This document shows positions 1-10,979 of a stretch of 28,770 nucleotides of DNA, piece by piece. The notes under the pieces were generated by a model. That model ran no database searches and was not told the origin of the DNA. It was given only the letters and a program-made list of their open reading frames with translations. The stretch covers positions 1 through 28,770 of the forward strand of contig JADJOO010000027.1 in NCBI GenBank assembly GCA_016713725.1, in the 5' to 3' direction. The stretch is from Pseudomonadota bacterium. Its GTDB lineage: Bacteria > Pseudomonadota > Gammaproteobacteria > Steroidobacterales > Steroidobacteraceae. Position 1 is the stretch's first letter. Every line of letters begins with the position of its first letter. Both the position numbers and the translations under genes were made by a program.

Positions 1-99
1 AAGACATCCACGAGCAACTCGACCTTGCCGGCCGCAATCGCGACGGCAGAGGCGGGCCCATGGACGGAGCCGGCTGCGGAAGGCGACGAGCCCTGCTGA
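1..99 (+). CDS. Possible C-terminal tail of ScpB (partial)
   Basis: An open frame enters from the left edge and ends at a TGA at 97-99, coding for an Ala/Glu-rich tail ending EGDEPC. Its stop overlaps a CTG that begins the RluB-like gene (CTGA). In many gammaproteobacteria scpB (segregation and condensation protein B) lies just upstream of rluB, and its C-terminus is often a low-complexity tail. The call rests only on this context and the overlap; no ScpB domain lies inside the window. Confidence 0.25.
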   Translation, partial: KTSTSNSTLPAAIATAEAGPWTEPAAEGDEPC

Positions 100-918
100 G
101 CGAACGCCCACAAGCTGCTCGCGCAGCACGGCAGCGGTTCGCGCCGCCAGGTCGAGGCCTGATCGCGGCAGCGCGCGCTGGTCAACGGTCGGCCGGCTGC
201 GATCGGGCATGCGCTGCAGGCGGGCGTCGTCGTGGATGGCAAGGACGTGACGCGCCTGGCGGCGGTAGACCGCAAGCCGCAGGTCATCCTGTATCACAAG
301 CCCGCGGGCGAGATGCCAGCAGCCGTGCGGGTGACGATCGTGAGAGCGCCGAGATGAACCTGCCGGCACTGCATGCCGGTCGCTGGGTGGCGGTCAACGC
401 CCTCGGCTTCGGCGAGGACGGCTTGCTGATCCTGTCCAGCGAAGGAAAGTTTGCGCTGGCGATCGCCCGTCACAATCACGAGATTCCGGTCGAGTACCGC
501 GTGCGCGCGTTGCGGCCAAGCCAGGAAGAGGCGTGGCCCGAGATGCCGACGGCAGTCGACGTCGAAGGCCAGACGGCCACGTTCAGCGCGGTTGAGCCCG
601 CAGGTGCCAGCGGCACCAATATGTGGTTCAAGGTGACGAGCGAACGCACGTTGCCGCGCGGTGCGATCCGCGCCTTGTTCGTGGATTCCGCGGGCCTGAG
701 ATCAGCCGCACGATGCTGGTGAAGTGGGGCCCGATCGCCCTGCCACGCGATTTGTCGCGGGCCGTTCGCGTGCGCTCGACGGCGTGGACCTCGATCCTCT
801 CTATGCGCTGGCGGGCCGCGATCGCAGCGACACCGGTCTCAAGCCGCGTCCGCGACCCCGGCCAGCCCCGGACCGTCGCCGCAAGAAAACTACTGCGCGT
901 CGAAGCGGCAGCCGGTGA
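96..918 (+). pseudogene. rluB: RluB/RsuA-type pseudouridine synthase, frameshifted and lacking the catalytic Asp
   Basis: Pieced across frames, the product resembles RluB, which makes a pseudouridine in 23S rRNA. An N-terminal S4-like stretch (HKLLAQHGSGSRRQVEA) is followed by VLVNGRPAAIG, YHKPAGE, a core around RWVAVNALGFGEDGLLIL, the segment NMWFKVTSERTLPRGAIRALF, then SRTMLVKWGPIALPRDL and a basic tail rich in Arg and Pro. At least three frame changes are needed, near 110-170, 340 and 700-770. The family motif GRLDxxTxGLL reads NALGFGEDGLL, so the Asp nucleophile is Gly. Either the gene is a decayed paralogue or this end of the sequence is poor. There is no clean ATG; the likely start is the CTG at 96, possibly a misread ATG. 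It converges on yciK and overlaps its end by about 29 bp. Confidence 0.65.
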
Positions 919-1648
919 CGCCCCGGCTGTCGGGGCCCAGCAGGTAGAGGAACGGCGCGAGCACGGCTTCGGGCGTTGCCAGTTTCGCGGCGTCCTCGGC
1001 TGGGTACGCCTTGGCACGCATCGGTGAGCGCACGGCGCCGGGATTGACGCTGTTCGAGCGGATCGGCGAATCCGTCGCCAGCTCATCCGCCAGCACCTGC
1101 ATCATTCCCTCGTTCGCAAACTTCGAGACGGCATACGCGCCCCAGTACGCGCGTCCCTGATCGACACGCCGCTGGTCGTAAAGACGATCGAGCGTCCGTC
1201 GACTTTGCCGAGAGCAGCGGCAGCAGGATCTTCGTCAGGATGAACGGGCGCGTTGACGTTGACGTGCATCACCTTGAGCCACGTCGGCACGTCGATGCGC
1301 GATCGGCGAGCGGTCGCCGAGGATCGCCCCCACGTGGGCGAAGCCGTCGAGCCGGCCGAACTCACCGCCGATGGCCCCGGGCAGGCGTCGTACGCGGCGG
1401 CGTCTGCCTTCTCGAAGTCGACCGGTGCGATGGCGGGGACCGCCCTGCGCGACGATCGAGTCGGTAGACGTTTTCCAGTTTCCTGACCGAGCGCCAAGGA
1501 TGACGCGTGCGCCGTGATTGGGGGGGGGGGGGGGGGGGGGGGAGGTAGAGGTGGATAAAGGTTTGTGCGGAGTGGTTCGAAGGAGCGCGCCGGCGAAATG
1601 CCGCAGCGATCCCGGTGGAGTGCCGCACTGCAACGGGTCGTCCGTCAT
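890..1648 (-). pseudogene. yciK: YciK-type short-chain dehydrogenase, frameshifted, with a poly-G tract
   Basis: The C-terminus is clear: GMMQVLADEL, then VNPGAVRSPMRAKAYPAED, FLYLLGPDSRGVTG and the ending FDAQ, which match YciK, an SDR of unsettled substrate. Further upstream, in changing frames, I read HGARVILGAR, IVAQGGPAIAPVDFEKAD, FGRLDGFAHVGAILGDR, WLKVMHVNVNAP and GRSIVFTTSGVS. At least four frame changes are needed. The N-terminal nucleotide-binding motif TGxxxGIG is not readable; its place holds a run of 23 G on the plus strand (1520-1542). The ATG at 1648 overlaps the rmuC stop as ATGA, so yciK is the last gene of the minus-strand operon. A sequencing or assembly artefact is more likely than true decay, but both are possible. 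Confidence 0.7.
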
Positions 1649-2989
1649 CGCTCGGTCGTCTCGTCCTGGTCCGCGATCGGCGTTGAATCATCGGCCGGCG
1701 GTGCGATTTCGGCGGGACCGGGTTCCGCCGGTGCCTCGGCCATGACGGCACGCGCAAGTTTGTCGATGGGCGCGAGTTCCTCGATCTCCTTCGCAGGCCG
1801 CAGGCCCAAGTTCGGTGAACTTGCGTGCGCCGGGCATCACCTGGCGCTCGAGCGAACCGACCGCCGCGTTATAGGCCTCCACGCTCTGCCCCAGGGTCCG
1901 TCCCACTTTCGAAATGTGCGCGGTGAACGTGGCGAGCCGCTTGTACATGTCCTCGCCGAGTTCCTGGATCCGAGCCGCATTCTCGGCGAGCGCATTCTGG
2001 CGCCAGCCATAGGCGACGGCTTTCAGCAGTGCGACGAAGCTCGTCGGCGTCGCGATGATCACGTGCTGCCGGATTGCGTCTTCGAGCAGCGACGGCATTT
2101 CCGCCACGGCCGCGCTCAGGAACTGGTCACCCGGGATGAACAGCACGACGAAGTCCGGGCTCTGCTCGAACTGTGACCAGTAGGCCTTCTGTGACAACTG
2201 CCGCACTCGTTCCTGCACGGCCAGTGCATGGCGGCGCAAGGCGAGGTCGCGGTCCTCGTCGGTCGTGGCCTCCGCGGCCGTCAGGTAAGCATCGAGCGGG
2301 GTCTTGACGTCGACCACGATCTGCCGGCCGTCGGGCATGTTCACGATCATGTCGGGGCGCAGCGAGCCGTCCTCGCCCGGCACGTGGACCTGCTCGAAGA
2401 AATCGCAGCGCTCGACCATGCCGGCCAGTTCGGCCAGCCGACGCAGCGTCATCTCACCCCATTGGCCGCGCACCTCGGGCCGGCGCAGGGCCGTGACCAG
2501 GTTGCGGGTCTCGCGCTGCAGCATGACCTGGCCGAGCGCGACGCTCTCGATCGAGCTGCGCAGGGCGCCGAAACTCTCGGCGCGATCCTTCTCGATACGG
2601 GCGATCTGTTCGTGGGTTTTCTGCAGCGCCTCGCGCACCGGTGACAGCAGGGATTCGACGGCCTTCTCGCGCTCCGTGAGATTGCGGAGCGCAACCTCCT
2701 GCTGCTGGCCGAGAGTCTGGCGCGCGAGTTGCAGGAACACTTCGTTGTTGCCGCGCAGCGCCTGGCCGGCCACCGAGTCGAAGCCACTGCGCAAACGCTG
2801 CAATGCCATGTCGAGCGCCTGGTCGCGTTCGATCGCGACGTCGGCGGCCGACTTGAGCGATGCCTCGGCGGTCGCCAGGCGGACTTCGGCCGCGTGGGTA
2901 CGTCGACGTGCAACCAGCCAGCCGATGAGCAATCCGAACGCAACGCCGAGCGCTGCAAACACGAAGGACTGTGAAGTGAGTTCGATCAT
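1645..2989 (-). CDS. rmuC: RmuC family DNA recombination protein
   Basis: RmuC limits inversion at short inverted repeats; the fold is restriction-nuclease-like but the reaction is not well defined. The sequence shows an N-terminal membrane anchor (residues about 8-27, FVFAALGVAFGLLIGWLVA), a coiled coil to about residue 150, then the conserved domain with GQWGEMTLRRLAE, RPDMIVNMPDG, a nuclease-like VVDVKTPLDAY, and FIPGDQFLSAA. One indel near 1803 shifts the frame; corrected, the product continues LRPAKEIEELAPIDKLA and ends in an acidic Pro/Glu tail at the TGA at 1645-1647. The start ATG (2989) overlaps the mupP stop as ATGA, and its own stop overlaps yciK. Sitting between mupP and yciK suggests co-transcription with both. 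Confidence 0.9.
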
Positions 2990-3667
2990 GAAGCGACCAT
3001 TGCATCGAGGTGCCGCAGCGTGAGCCAGTCCACCACGTCCTCTGGCCGCTCGATGATGCCGTCGGCGTTCCAGGTTTCCGGATGGTCGTGTTCCGCGAGG
3101 TAACCGTAGGCGGCGACCACCGTCTGCATTCCTGCGGCGCGTCCCGCAACGATGTCACGCTCGGCATCGCCGACGTACACGCAATGATCCGGCGACACCC
3201 CGGTCACCGCCGCAGCGTGAAGCAGGGGCAGGGGATGGGGCTTGCGTTCGTTGACGGTGTCGCCGCTGACGACGCAACACGCGCGCCCACTGAGGCCGAG
3301 CTGTTCCAGCAGCGGGTCGGTGAGCCAGCCCGGCTTGTTCGTCACGATGCCCCAGGGCAGGTCTGCGGCCTCGAAGTCCGCCAGCACCTGCTCGAAGCCC
3401 GCGAACAGCCGGTGCCCGGACGAGGTTCTCGGAATAGATGGCGAGGAACCGCTTGCGCAGCCGTTCGAACTCGTCGGCCTGTGCCGATGGGAAACCCACG
3501 GTAATCAGGCGCACCGCGCCGTGCGACACGGACGAGCGCAGCGCGGTGAACGGCAGCGGCTCGACGCCTTCTTCCTGCCGCAGCAGGTTGAGCGCGCCAA
3601 TCATGTCCGGCGCCGTGTCGAGCAGTGTGCCGTCCAGGTCGAAGAGAATGGCGTGGGCGCGGGTCAT
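2986..3667 (-). CDS. mupP: HAD phosphatase, MupP (MurNAc-6-phosphate phosphatase) type
   Basis: A haloacid dehalogenase-family hydrolase, about 227 residues. HAD motif I is FDLDGTLLDT (nucleophile Asp near residue 10), motif II VTNKPG, motif III lysine in NERKPHP, motif IV VGDAERD. The C-terminal run YGYLAEHDHPETWNADG resembles Pseudomonas MupP (YGYIHPEDNPNNWGAD as I recall it) more than phosphoglycolate phosphatase Gph. In Pseudomonas, MupP dephosphorylates N-acetylmuramic acid 6-phosphate in cell-wall recycling and lies between ubiG and yciK, as here. A single missing base near 3420 breaks the frame. The start ATG (3667) overlaps the ubiG stop (ATGA) and the stop overlaps the rmuC start, so translational coupling is likely. 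Gph remains the alternative. Confidence 0.85.
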
Positions 3668-4407
3668 GCGGACGCTGTCGGTCGTTCGCGCCGCAGGTGC
3701 ACGAGGTAGTTGACGCTCGCGTCCATCGTCAGCCGTGCCTGGCGAGTGAACGGATCGTAATCGAGGCCGGCAATGTCGATCACGGTGAGCCCGGCTGCGC
3801 GCGACCACTGCTTGAGTTCGGACGGGCGGATGAATTTTTCGTAGGTGTGCGTGCCGGTCGGCAGCAACCGCAACACGTACTCGGCGCCCAGGATCGCCAG
3901 TGCATAGGCCTTCATCGTCCGGTTCAGAGTCGACACGAACACGTGGCCGTCCGGTTGCACCAGGCGCCCGAGCGCATCGATGACCGACGTGGGATCGGGC
4001 ACGTGCTCGAGCATCTCCATGCACGTGACGACGTCGTATTCGCCTGGATGAGCTGCGGCATGCACCTCGGCCGCCTCGAGCACGTAGTTCACCTCGACGC
4101 CGGCCTCGAGTGCATGCAACTTCGCCACCTGCAGCAGGTCATCGGCAAGATCGAGACCCGTGACCAGCGCGCCCTTGCGCGCCATCGCTTCGGCCAGCAG
4201 CCCGCCACCGCAGCCGACGTCGAGCACCTTGAGCCCGGCAAGGCTTCCCGCGCGCTCGACGTACTGCAGCCGCACCGGGTTCAGATCGTGCAGCGGTCGC
4301 ATTTCGCCCTGCGGATCCCACCAGCGGCTGGCGGCCGCTTCGAAGCGGGCGATTTCCGCGGGATCGACGTTGCGGTGTTCGTTCACGTGTCCTGGGGTTG
4401 GCGACAT
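3664..4407 (-). CDS. ubiG: UbiG, ubiquinone O-methyltransferase
   Basis: SAM-dependent methyltransferase for both O-methylation steps of ubiquinone synthesis. It is 247 residues, near the usual 240. The start MSPTPGHVNEHRNVDPAE is followed by FEAAASRWWDPQGEMRPLH, which is typical of UbiG. The SAM-binding motif I is VLDVGCGGGLLAEAMA (about residues 59-74), followed by VTGLDLADD, and VTCMEMLEHVPDP covers motif II. The chosen ATG at 4407 shares one base with the mtaD stop (TGATG); longer in-frame starts upstream would overlap mtaD heavily. The mtaD-ubiG-mupP order is the one known from Pseudomonas. The frame is intact. Confidence 0.96.
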   Translation of the reverse strand: MSPTPGHVNEHRNVDPAEIARFEAAASRWWDPQGEMRPLHDLNPVRLQYVERAGSLAGLKVLDVGCGGGLLAEAMARKGALVTGLDLADDLLQVAKLHALEAGVEVNYVLEAAEVHAAAHPGEYDVVTCMEMLEHVPDPTSVIDALGRLVQPDGHVFVSTLNRTMKAYALAILGAEYVLRLLPTGTHTYEKFIRPSELKQWSRAAGLTVIDIAGLDYDPFTRQARLTMDASVNYLVHLRRERPTASA

Positions 4408-5741
4408 CAGTCCTGACTCCCGCCGTGCGCGGCGTCGATGCGGGCACGCCACGCTTCGGCCCGTTCGAGCACGGATTCTTCGTCGATGTAACGCAACGAA
4501 CCTGCGGCAAACACGCGGCGGCCTGCCACCCAGGTGTCGGTGACCTGGCGCGAACTGCACGCATAGACCAGCGCGGCCTCGACGTCGTGCACGGGCCAGC
4601 TGCCCGCCGTGCGCAGATTGATGCAGCAGAGGTCCGCCCACTTGCCCGGCACGAGGCTGCCCGTGCTGTCGCCGAGTCCGAGCACGCGCGCGCCCTCGAG
4701 CGTTGCCATGCGCAGCAGGTCGCGAGCGACCAGCGCGCCGGGCCGTGCGCTGACGCCAGCCGCGAGCAGGCCGGCGGTGCGCATCTCGGACAATACGTCG
4801 AGGTCGTTGTTCGATGCGGCTCCGTCAGTTCCGAGCGCTACCCGCACGCCGCGGCTGAGCAGGTCCGCGGCAGGGCAGACACCACTGCCGAGCTTGAGGT
4901 TCGATTCGGGGCAGTGCACGACGGCGGCGCCACAGGCCGCAAGCGCATCGATGTCTGCCGGCGACAAACAGGTGCCATGCACCGCAACCAGCAGCGGACT
5001 GGCGAATCCGAGCCGCACCAGCCGGTCCAGCGGCCGCGCACCGTGGCGAGCCAGGCTCTCCGCCACTTCCCACGCCGACTCGTGCACGGGCAGGGCCACT
5101 GGAATCTCGAGTTCGTCGGCAAGCCGCCGCACCCTGGCCAGGGTGGGGTCGTCCAGCGCATGCGAGGGTTCGAGTGCGAAGTGCGTGGCGACCAGCGCGT
5201 CGCCGCGGTAGTCGTCCCGCAGCGCCATGCCTTTCTCGATGTATTCGTTGGGATCGGCAGCCCAGCGCGAAGCGGCCTGTTCCACCACGAGTCCAACGCT
5301 GACACGCATGTGCGCGTCGGCCGCCGCGCGTGCAACCACCTCTGGCCAGAGCTGCATGTCGGCGAAGCAGGTGACGCCGCCGCGCTGCATTTCGGCAATG
5401 GCCAGTTCCGTCCCGTCGCGCACGTATTCGGGGTCGACCCAGCGCCGTTCGATCGGTGCGATTGCGTCCTGCAGCCACGGCGCCAGCGCCAGGTTCTCGG
5501 CCCGGCCGCGCAGCAGCGTCATGGCCGCATGCGTGTGTGCGTTGACCAGTCCCGGCAGGATCGCGTGGTGCGGACGTTCGACGAGTTCGGCCGGCGTGTA
5601 GCTGGCGAGCGCAGCGGCAGTGGGCAGCACGGCGACGATGCGTCCATCGCGCATCGCCACCGCATGGTCGGCGAGCACGGTGCCGTCGGGTTCGACGGGC
5701 AGCACCCAGCGGGCGCAAACGAGCGTGTCTACCGGCTCCAT
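4407..5741 (-). CDS. mtaD: TRZ/ATZ-family amidohydrolase, 5'-methylthioadenosine deaminase type
   Basis: Zinc-dependent cytosolic deaminase of the amidohydrolase superfamily, 444 residues. The metal-binding NAHTH lies in PGLVNAHTHAAMTLLRG (about residues 64-80). Further ligands or catalytic residues appear as VHES, the His of VHGTCLS, and the Asp of LGTDGAASNNDLD. VVHCPESNLKLGSG is the signature shared by S-adenosylhomocysteine/MTA deaminases. In Pseudomonas the gene at this position, beside ubiG and near gyrA, is the methylthioadenosine deaminase MtaD; I infer the same substrate. It is the first gene of the minus-strand operon and is divergent from gyrA. The frame is intact. Confidence 0.88.
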   Translation of the reverse strand: MEPVDTLVCARWVLPVEPDGTVLADHAVAMRDGRIVAVLPTAAALASYTPAELVERPHHAILPGLVNAHTHAAMTLLRGRAENLALAPWLQDAIAPIERRWVDPEYVRDGTELAIAEMQRGGVTCFADMQLWPEVVARAAADAHMRVSVGLVVEQAASRWAADPNEYIEKGMALRDDYRGDALVATHFALEPSHALDDPTLARVRRLADELEIPVALPVHESAWEVAESLARHGARPLDRLVRLGFASPLLVAVHGTCLSPADIDALAACGAAVVHCPESNLKLGSGVCPAADLLSRGVRVALGTDGAASNNDLDVLSEMRTAGLLAAGVSARPGALVARDLLRMATLEGARVLGLGDSTGSLVPGKWADLCCINLRTAGSWPVHDVEAALVYACSSRQVTDTWVAGRRVFAAGSLRYIDEESVLERAEAWRARIDAAHGGSQD

Positions 5742-5878
5742 TCAGGGTCTCGCGGATCGGGGCCGGCAGTATACCGGGCGCAGCCCCGGCATGACCTGCG
5801 GCGACCGTCCGCGGGGGGCGTTCAACGGCCTCGTCGTGGTATCATTTCGGATCATTTTGGTTGGGCAAAACGGATTCC
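5742..5878. promoter_or_regulatory. Divergent promoter region between mtaD and gyrA
   Basis: These 137 bp separate the divergent mtaD and gyrA starts, so promoters for both must lie here or inside the flanking genes. A TATCAT-like hexamer near 5840 could be a -10 box for gyrA, but I see no well-spaced -35. No strong Shine-Dalgarno precedes gyrA; the best is a short GGA about 6 bases before the ATG at 5879. The promoter assignment is inferred from gene orientation. Confidence 0.45.
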
Positions 5879-8491
<2,613 letters not shown>

Positions 8492-8517
8492 TCCCACGCC
8501 CTGGTGCACGGCAGGCG

Positions 8518-8537
8518 GCGGCATAAGCTAATGCCGC
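8518..8537 (+). terminator. Stem-loop after gyrA
   Basis: A perfect 7-bp stem (GCGGCAT / ATGCCGC) with a 6-base loop lies 27 bp after the gyrA stop. No T-run follows, so it is a weak intrinsic terminator at best and may instead protect the transcript end. Confidence 0.35.
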
Positions 8538-8605
8538 GTTGACGGGCTCCGCGAGGATCGCGCCTGCTAAACTGCGGTGCGATAAGCCTCCCGGAGCGTT
8601 CCGTC

Positions 8606-9736
8606 ATGACCCGCGTGTTCAATTTCAGCGCCGGCCCCGCCGCGCTGCCCGTCGAAGTGCTCGAACAACTCCGCGACGAGATGCTCGACTGGCACGGTCA
8701 CGGCATGTCGGTCATGGAGATGAGCCATCGGGGCAAGGCCTATGTCGGCATTGCCCAGCAGGCCGAAGCAGACCTCCGCGAGTTGATGGCCGTCCCGGCC
8801 AACTACAAAGTGCTGTTCCTGCAGGGCGGGGCCACGGCGCAGTTCGCCGCGATCCCGCTCAACCTCACGGCTCCGGGCGCTGTCGTCGACTACGTCAACA
8901 CGGGCACCTGGTCCACGAAGGCCATCGCCGAGGCGAAGCGCTACTGCAAGGTGAACGTGGCGGCCGATGCGTCCGCGACGAAGTTCACCACCGTCCCGGC
9001 CGAGGCCGGCTGGCAGCGATCGCCTGGGGCCGCGTACCTGCACTACACGCCGAACGAGACCATCCACGGCGTCGAGTTCCCGTTCGTGCCCGAGGGCCGC
9101 GGCATCCCGCTGGTGGCGGACCTGTCGTCCACGATCCTGTCGCGCCCGATCGACGTCAGCCGGTTCGGCGTGATCTATGCCGGCGCGCAGAAGAATATCG
9201 GCCCGGCCGGTCTCGTGGTGGTCATCGTGCGTGAAGACCTGCTCGGCAAGGCCCGGCCCGACACACCCACGGTGTTCGACTGGAAGGCGATGGCCGCCGA
9301 CGGCTCGATGCTCAACACGCCCGCGACCTATTCGTGGTACGTGGCTGGTCTCGTGTTCCAGTGGATCAAGCGCCAGGGCGGTGTCGAGGCCATGGGTCGA
9401 CTGAACCAGGCCAAGGCCCGCAAGCTGTACGACGCGATCGATTCGTCGGGTTTCTACCGCAACCCGGTCACGGTCGAGTGCCGCTCGTGGATGAACGTGC
9501 CGTTCACCCTGCCGGACGCTGCGCTGGACAAACCGTTCGCGGACGGCGCGAAGCAGGCGGGCCTGGTAGCGCTCGAAGGCCATCGCTCCGTTGGCGGCAT
9601 GCGCGCGAGCATCTACAACGCGATGCCGATGGCGGGCGTGGAAGCGCTCGTCGAGTACATGCGCGAGTTCCAGCAGAAGAGGGAGGGAATGGGACGCTCA
9701 TCGGGAATGGGGGACGCTCACCTATTGAACAGGTGA
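8606..9736 (+). CDS. serC: Phosphoserine aminotransferase
   Basis: PLP enzyme converting 3-phosphohydroxypyruvate and glutamate to phosphoserine; it also serves pyridoxal phosphate synthesis. It is 376 residues, against a usual 360 or so. The start is MTRVFNFSAGPAALP, after a GGAG about 10 bases upstream. The PLP-lysine is in YAGAQKNIGPAG, and the C-terminal VGGMRASIYNAMP is typical. The native end appears to be near YMREFQQK; the last 18 or so residues (REGMGRSSGMGDAHLLNR) are encoded by a REP-like repeat that begins inside the frame, so the C-terminus is repeat-derived. serA follows directly, placing steps 1 and 2 of serine synthesis together. Confidence 0.97.
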   Translation: MTRVFNFSAGPAALPVEVLEQLRDEMLDWHGHGMSVMEMSHRGKAYVGIAQQAEADLRELMAVPANYKVLFLQGGATAQFAAIPLNLTAPGAVVDYVNTGTWSTKAIAEAKRYCKVNVAADASATKFTTVPAEAGWQRSPGAAYLHYTPNETIHGVEFPFVPEGRGIPLVADLSSTILSRPIDVSRFGVIYAGAQKNIGPAGLVVVIVREDLLGKARPDTPTVFDWKAMAADGSMLNTPATYSWYVAGLVFQWIKRQGGVEAMGRLNQAKARKLYDAIDSSGFYRNPVTVECRSWMNVPFTLPDAALDKPFADGAKQAGLVALEGHRSVGGMRASIYNAMPMAGVEALVEYMREFQQKREGMGRSSGMGDAHLLNR

Positions 9737-9767
9737 GCGTCCCCAATCGTAATAGGTGAGCGTCCCC
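9691..9767. repeat. REP-like palindromic repeat cluster, copy A
   Basis: Contains GGGGACGCTCACCT at 9710-9723 and its perfect reverse complement at 9731-9744 (7-base loop), and a second inverted copy at 9751-9767 that pairs over 17 bp with 9710-9726. A diverged half-unit, GGGACGCTCATC, lies at 9691-9702. The unit is the same as at 13506 and 14317. It overlaps the serC 3' end. Alternative hairpins could form in RNA and act as a transcript end between serC and serA. Confidence 0.85.
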
Positions 9768-9780
9768 TTTCCTACTGCGT

Positions 9781-9810
9781 CCGACTACCCCCACCCCATC
9801 CCCTAACCCC
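9781..9810 (+). repeat. C-rich tract ending CCCCTAACCCC, abutting serA
   Basis: The tract starts with CCGACTACCCCC and ends with CCCCTAACCCC directly before the TTG taken as the serA start. A related tract begins at 15650 and ends in the same way before cmk. It contains no Shine-Dalgarno sequence on the coding strand. Confidence 0.7.
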
Positions 9811-10962
9811 TTGTACAAGATCCAGACCTCAACAACATCCGCGCGGTCTCGAGCGCCTGCCTCGCGATCGAAGTCGCGTCCGAGCTGGTGCGGCCCGATG
9901 CTGCTCGTCCGTTCGGCCGACGTGCACGCAATCGAGATCCCGGCGAGCGTGCTGGCCGTGGCCAGGGCGGGCGCGGGCACCAACAACATTCCCGTCGCGA
10001 AGCTGAGCCAGCGCGGCATCCCGGTCTTCAATGCGCCGGGCGCCAACGCCAACGCGGTCAAGGAGCTTGTGCTCGCAGGACTGTTCCTGGCGGCGCGCAA
10101 CATCTGCCAGGCCTGGGATTACGTGCGCAGGCTCGAAGGCGACGATCACGCGCTCGAAGCGGCGATGGAGCAGGGCAAGAAGAGATTCGTCGGCTACGAA
10201 CTGCCGGGGCGCACGCTCGGGGTGGTGGGGCTCGGCGCCATCGGCGTCGAGGTCGCGAACGCTGCGCTGCATCTCGGCATGAAGGTCCTGGGTTACGACC
10301 CGCAGATCACCGTGCAGCGCGCCTGGCAGCTGTCGTCCGGCGTCGAGCAGGCGCTCAGCCTGGACGACCTGTTCGCACGCTGCGACGCCGTCACGGTGCA
10401 CGTGCCGATCAACGAGCACACGCGCGGACTCGTCAATGCGTCGCGCATCGGCCTCATGCGCAAGGGCAGCGCGGTGCTCAATTTCGCCCGCGGACAGATC
10501 GTCGACGAAGTGGCCGTGCTCGCCGGTCTCGACAATGGCCAGTTGAGCGCCTACGTCTGCGACTTTCCGACGAATGCCGTGCGCGCGCATGCCAGGGTGG
10601 TGGCGCTGCCGCACCTTGGTGCATCCACGGGCGAAGCCGAGGAGAACTGCGCGATCATGGTGGTGGAAACGCTGCGCGAGTTCCTGGAGAACGGCAACGT
10701 GCGCCATTCGGTCAACTTTCCCGAAGCGGTGCTGCCACGGGCCGGCGTCAGCCGCCTGGCCATCGCCAACGCGAACGTGCCCAACATGGTCGGCCAGATC
10801 TCGACCTGCCTCGCGGAAGCCCGGCTCAACATCGCCGACCTGCTCAACAAGTCGCGGGGCGACCTCGCGTACACGTTGATCGACACGGACGCCCCGATCG
10901 GGCCGGAAGTTGTGGGTAAACTGCGCGCCATTCCCGGCGTATTGAGCGCCCGACTGATCTGA
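9811..10962 (+). CDS. serA: D-3-phosphoglycerate dehydrogenase with ACT domain
   Basis: First step of serine synthesis: 3-phosphoglycerate + NAD to 3-phosphohydroxypyruvate. It is about 385 residues. The early part reads YKIQT, NNIRAV, then LVRSADVHAIEIP and VARAGAGTNNIPV. The NAD-binding motif is GVVGLGAIGVEVANAALHLG; the catalytic Arg is in LNFARGQIVDE and the His in ALPHLGASTGEAEEN. The Glu of the usual DVFxxEP motif is not evident (YVCDFPTNAV), as in the shorter serA subclass. The last 75 or so residues form an ACT domain, which usually binds serine for feedback. Two frame changes near 9832 and 9895 are probably sequence errors. The only plausible start is the TTG at 9811, directly after a C-rich repeat tract and without a visible ribosome binding site. 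Confidence 0.92.
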   Translation: MYKIQTSTTSARSRAPASRSKSRPSWCGPMLLVRSADVHAIEIPASVLAVARAGAGTNNIPVAKLSQRGIPVFNAPGANANAVKELVLAGLFLAARNICQAWDYVRRLEGDDHALEAAMEQGKKRFVGYELPGRTLGVVGLGAIGVEVANAALHLGMKVLGYDPQITVQRAWQLSSGVEQALSLDDLFARCDAVTVHVPINEHTRGLVNASRIGLMRKGSAVLNFARGQIVDEVAVLAGLDNGQLSAYVCDFPTNAVRAHARVVALPHLGASTGEAEENCAIMVVETLREFLENGNVRHSVNFPEAVLPRAGVSRLAIANANVPNMVGQISTCLAEARLNIADLLNKSRGDLAYTLIDTDAPIGPEVVGKLRAIPGVLSARLI

Positions 10963-10979
10963 GCGTGCCGACCCGAGTC

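Noticed and set aside
9781..9810. Telomere-like CCCTAA sequence as a replicon end
   Set aside because: It is an internal tract with housekeeping genes on both sides, and a second copy lies before cmk.
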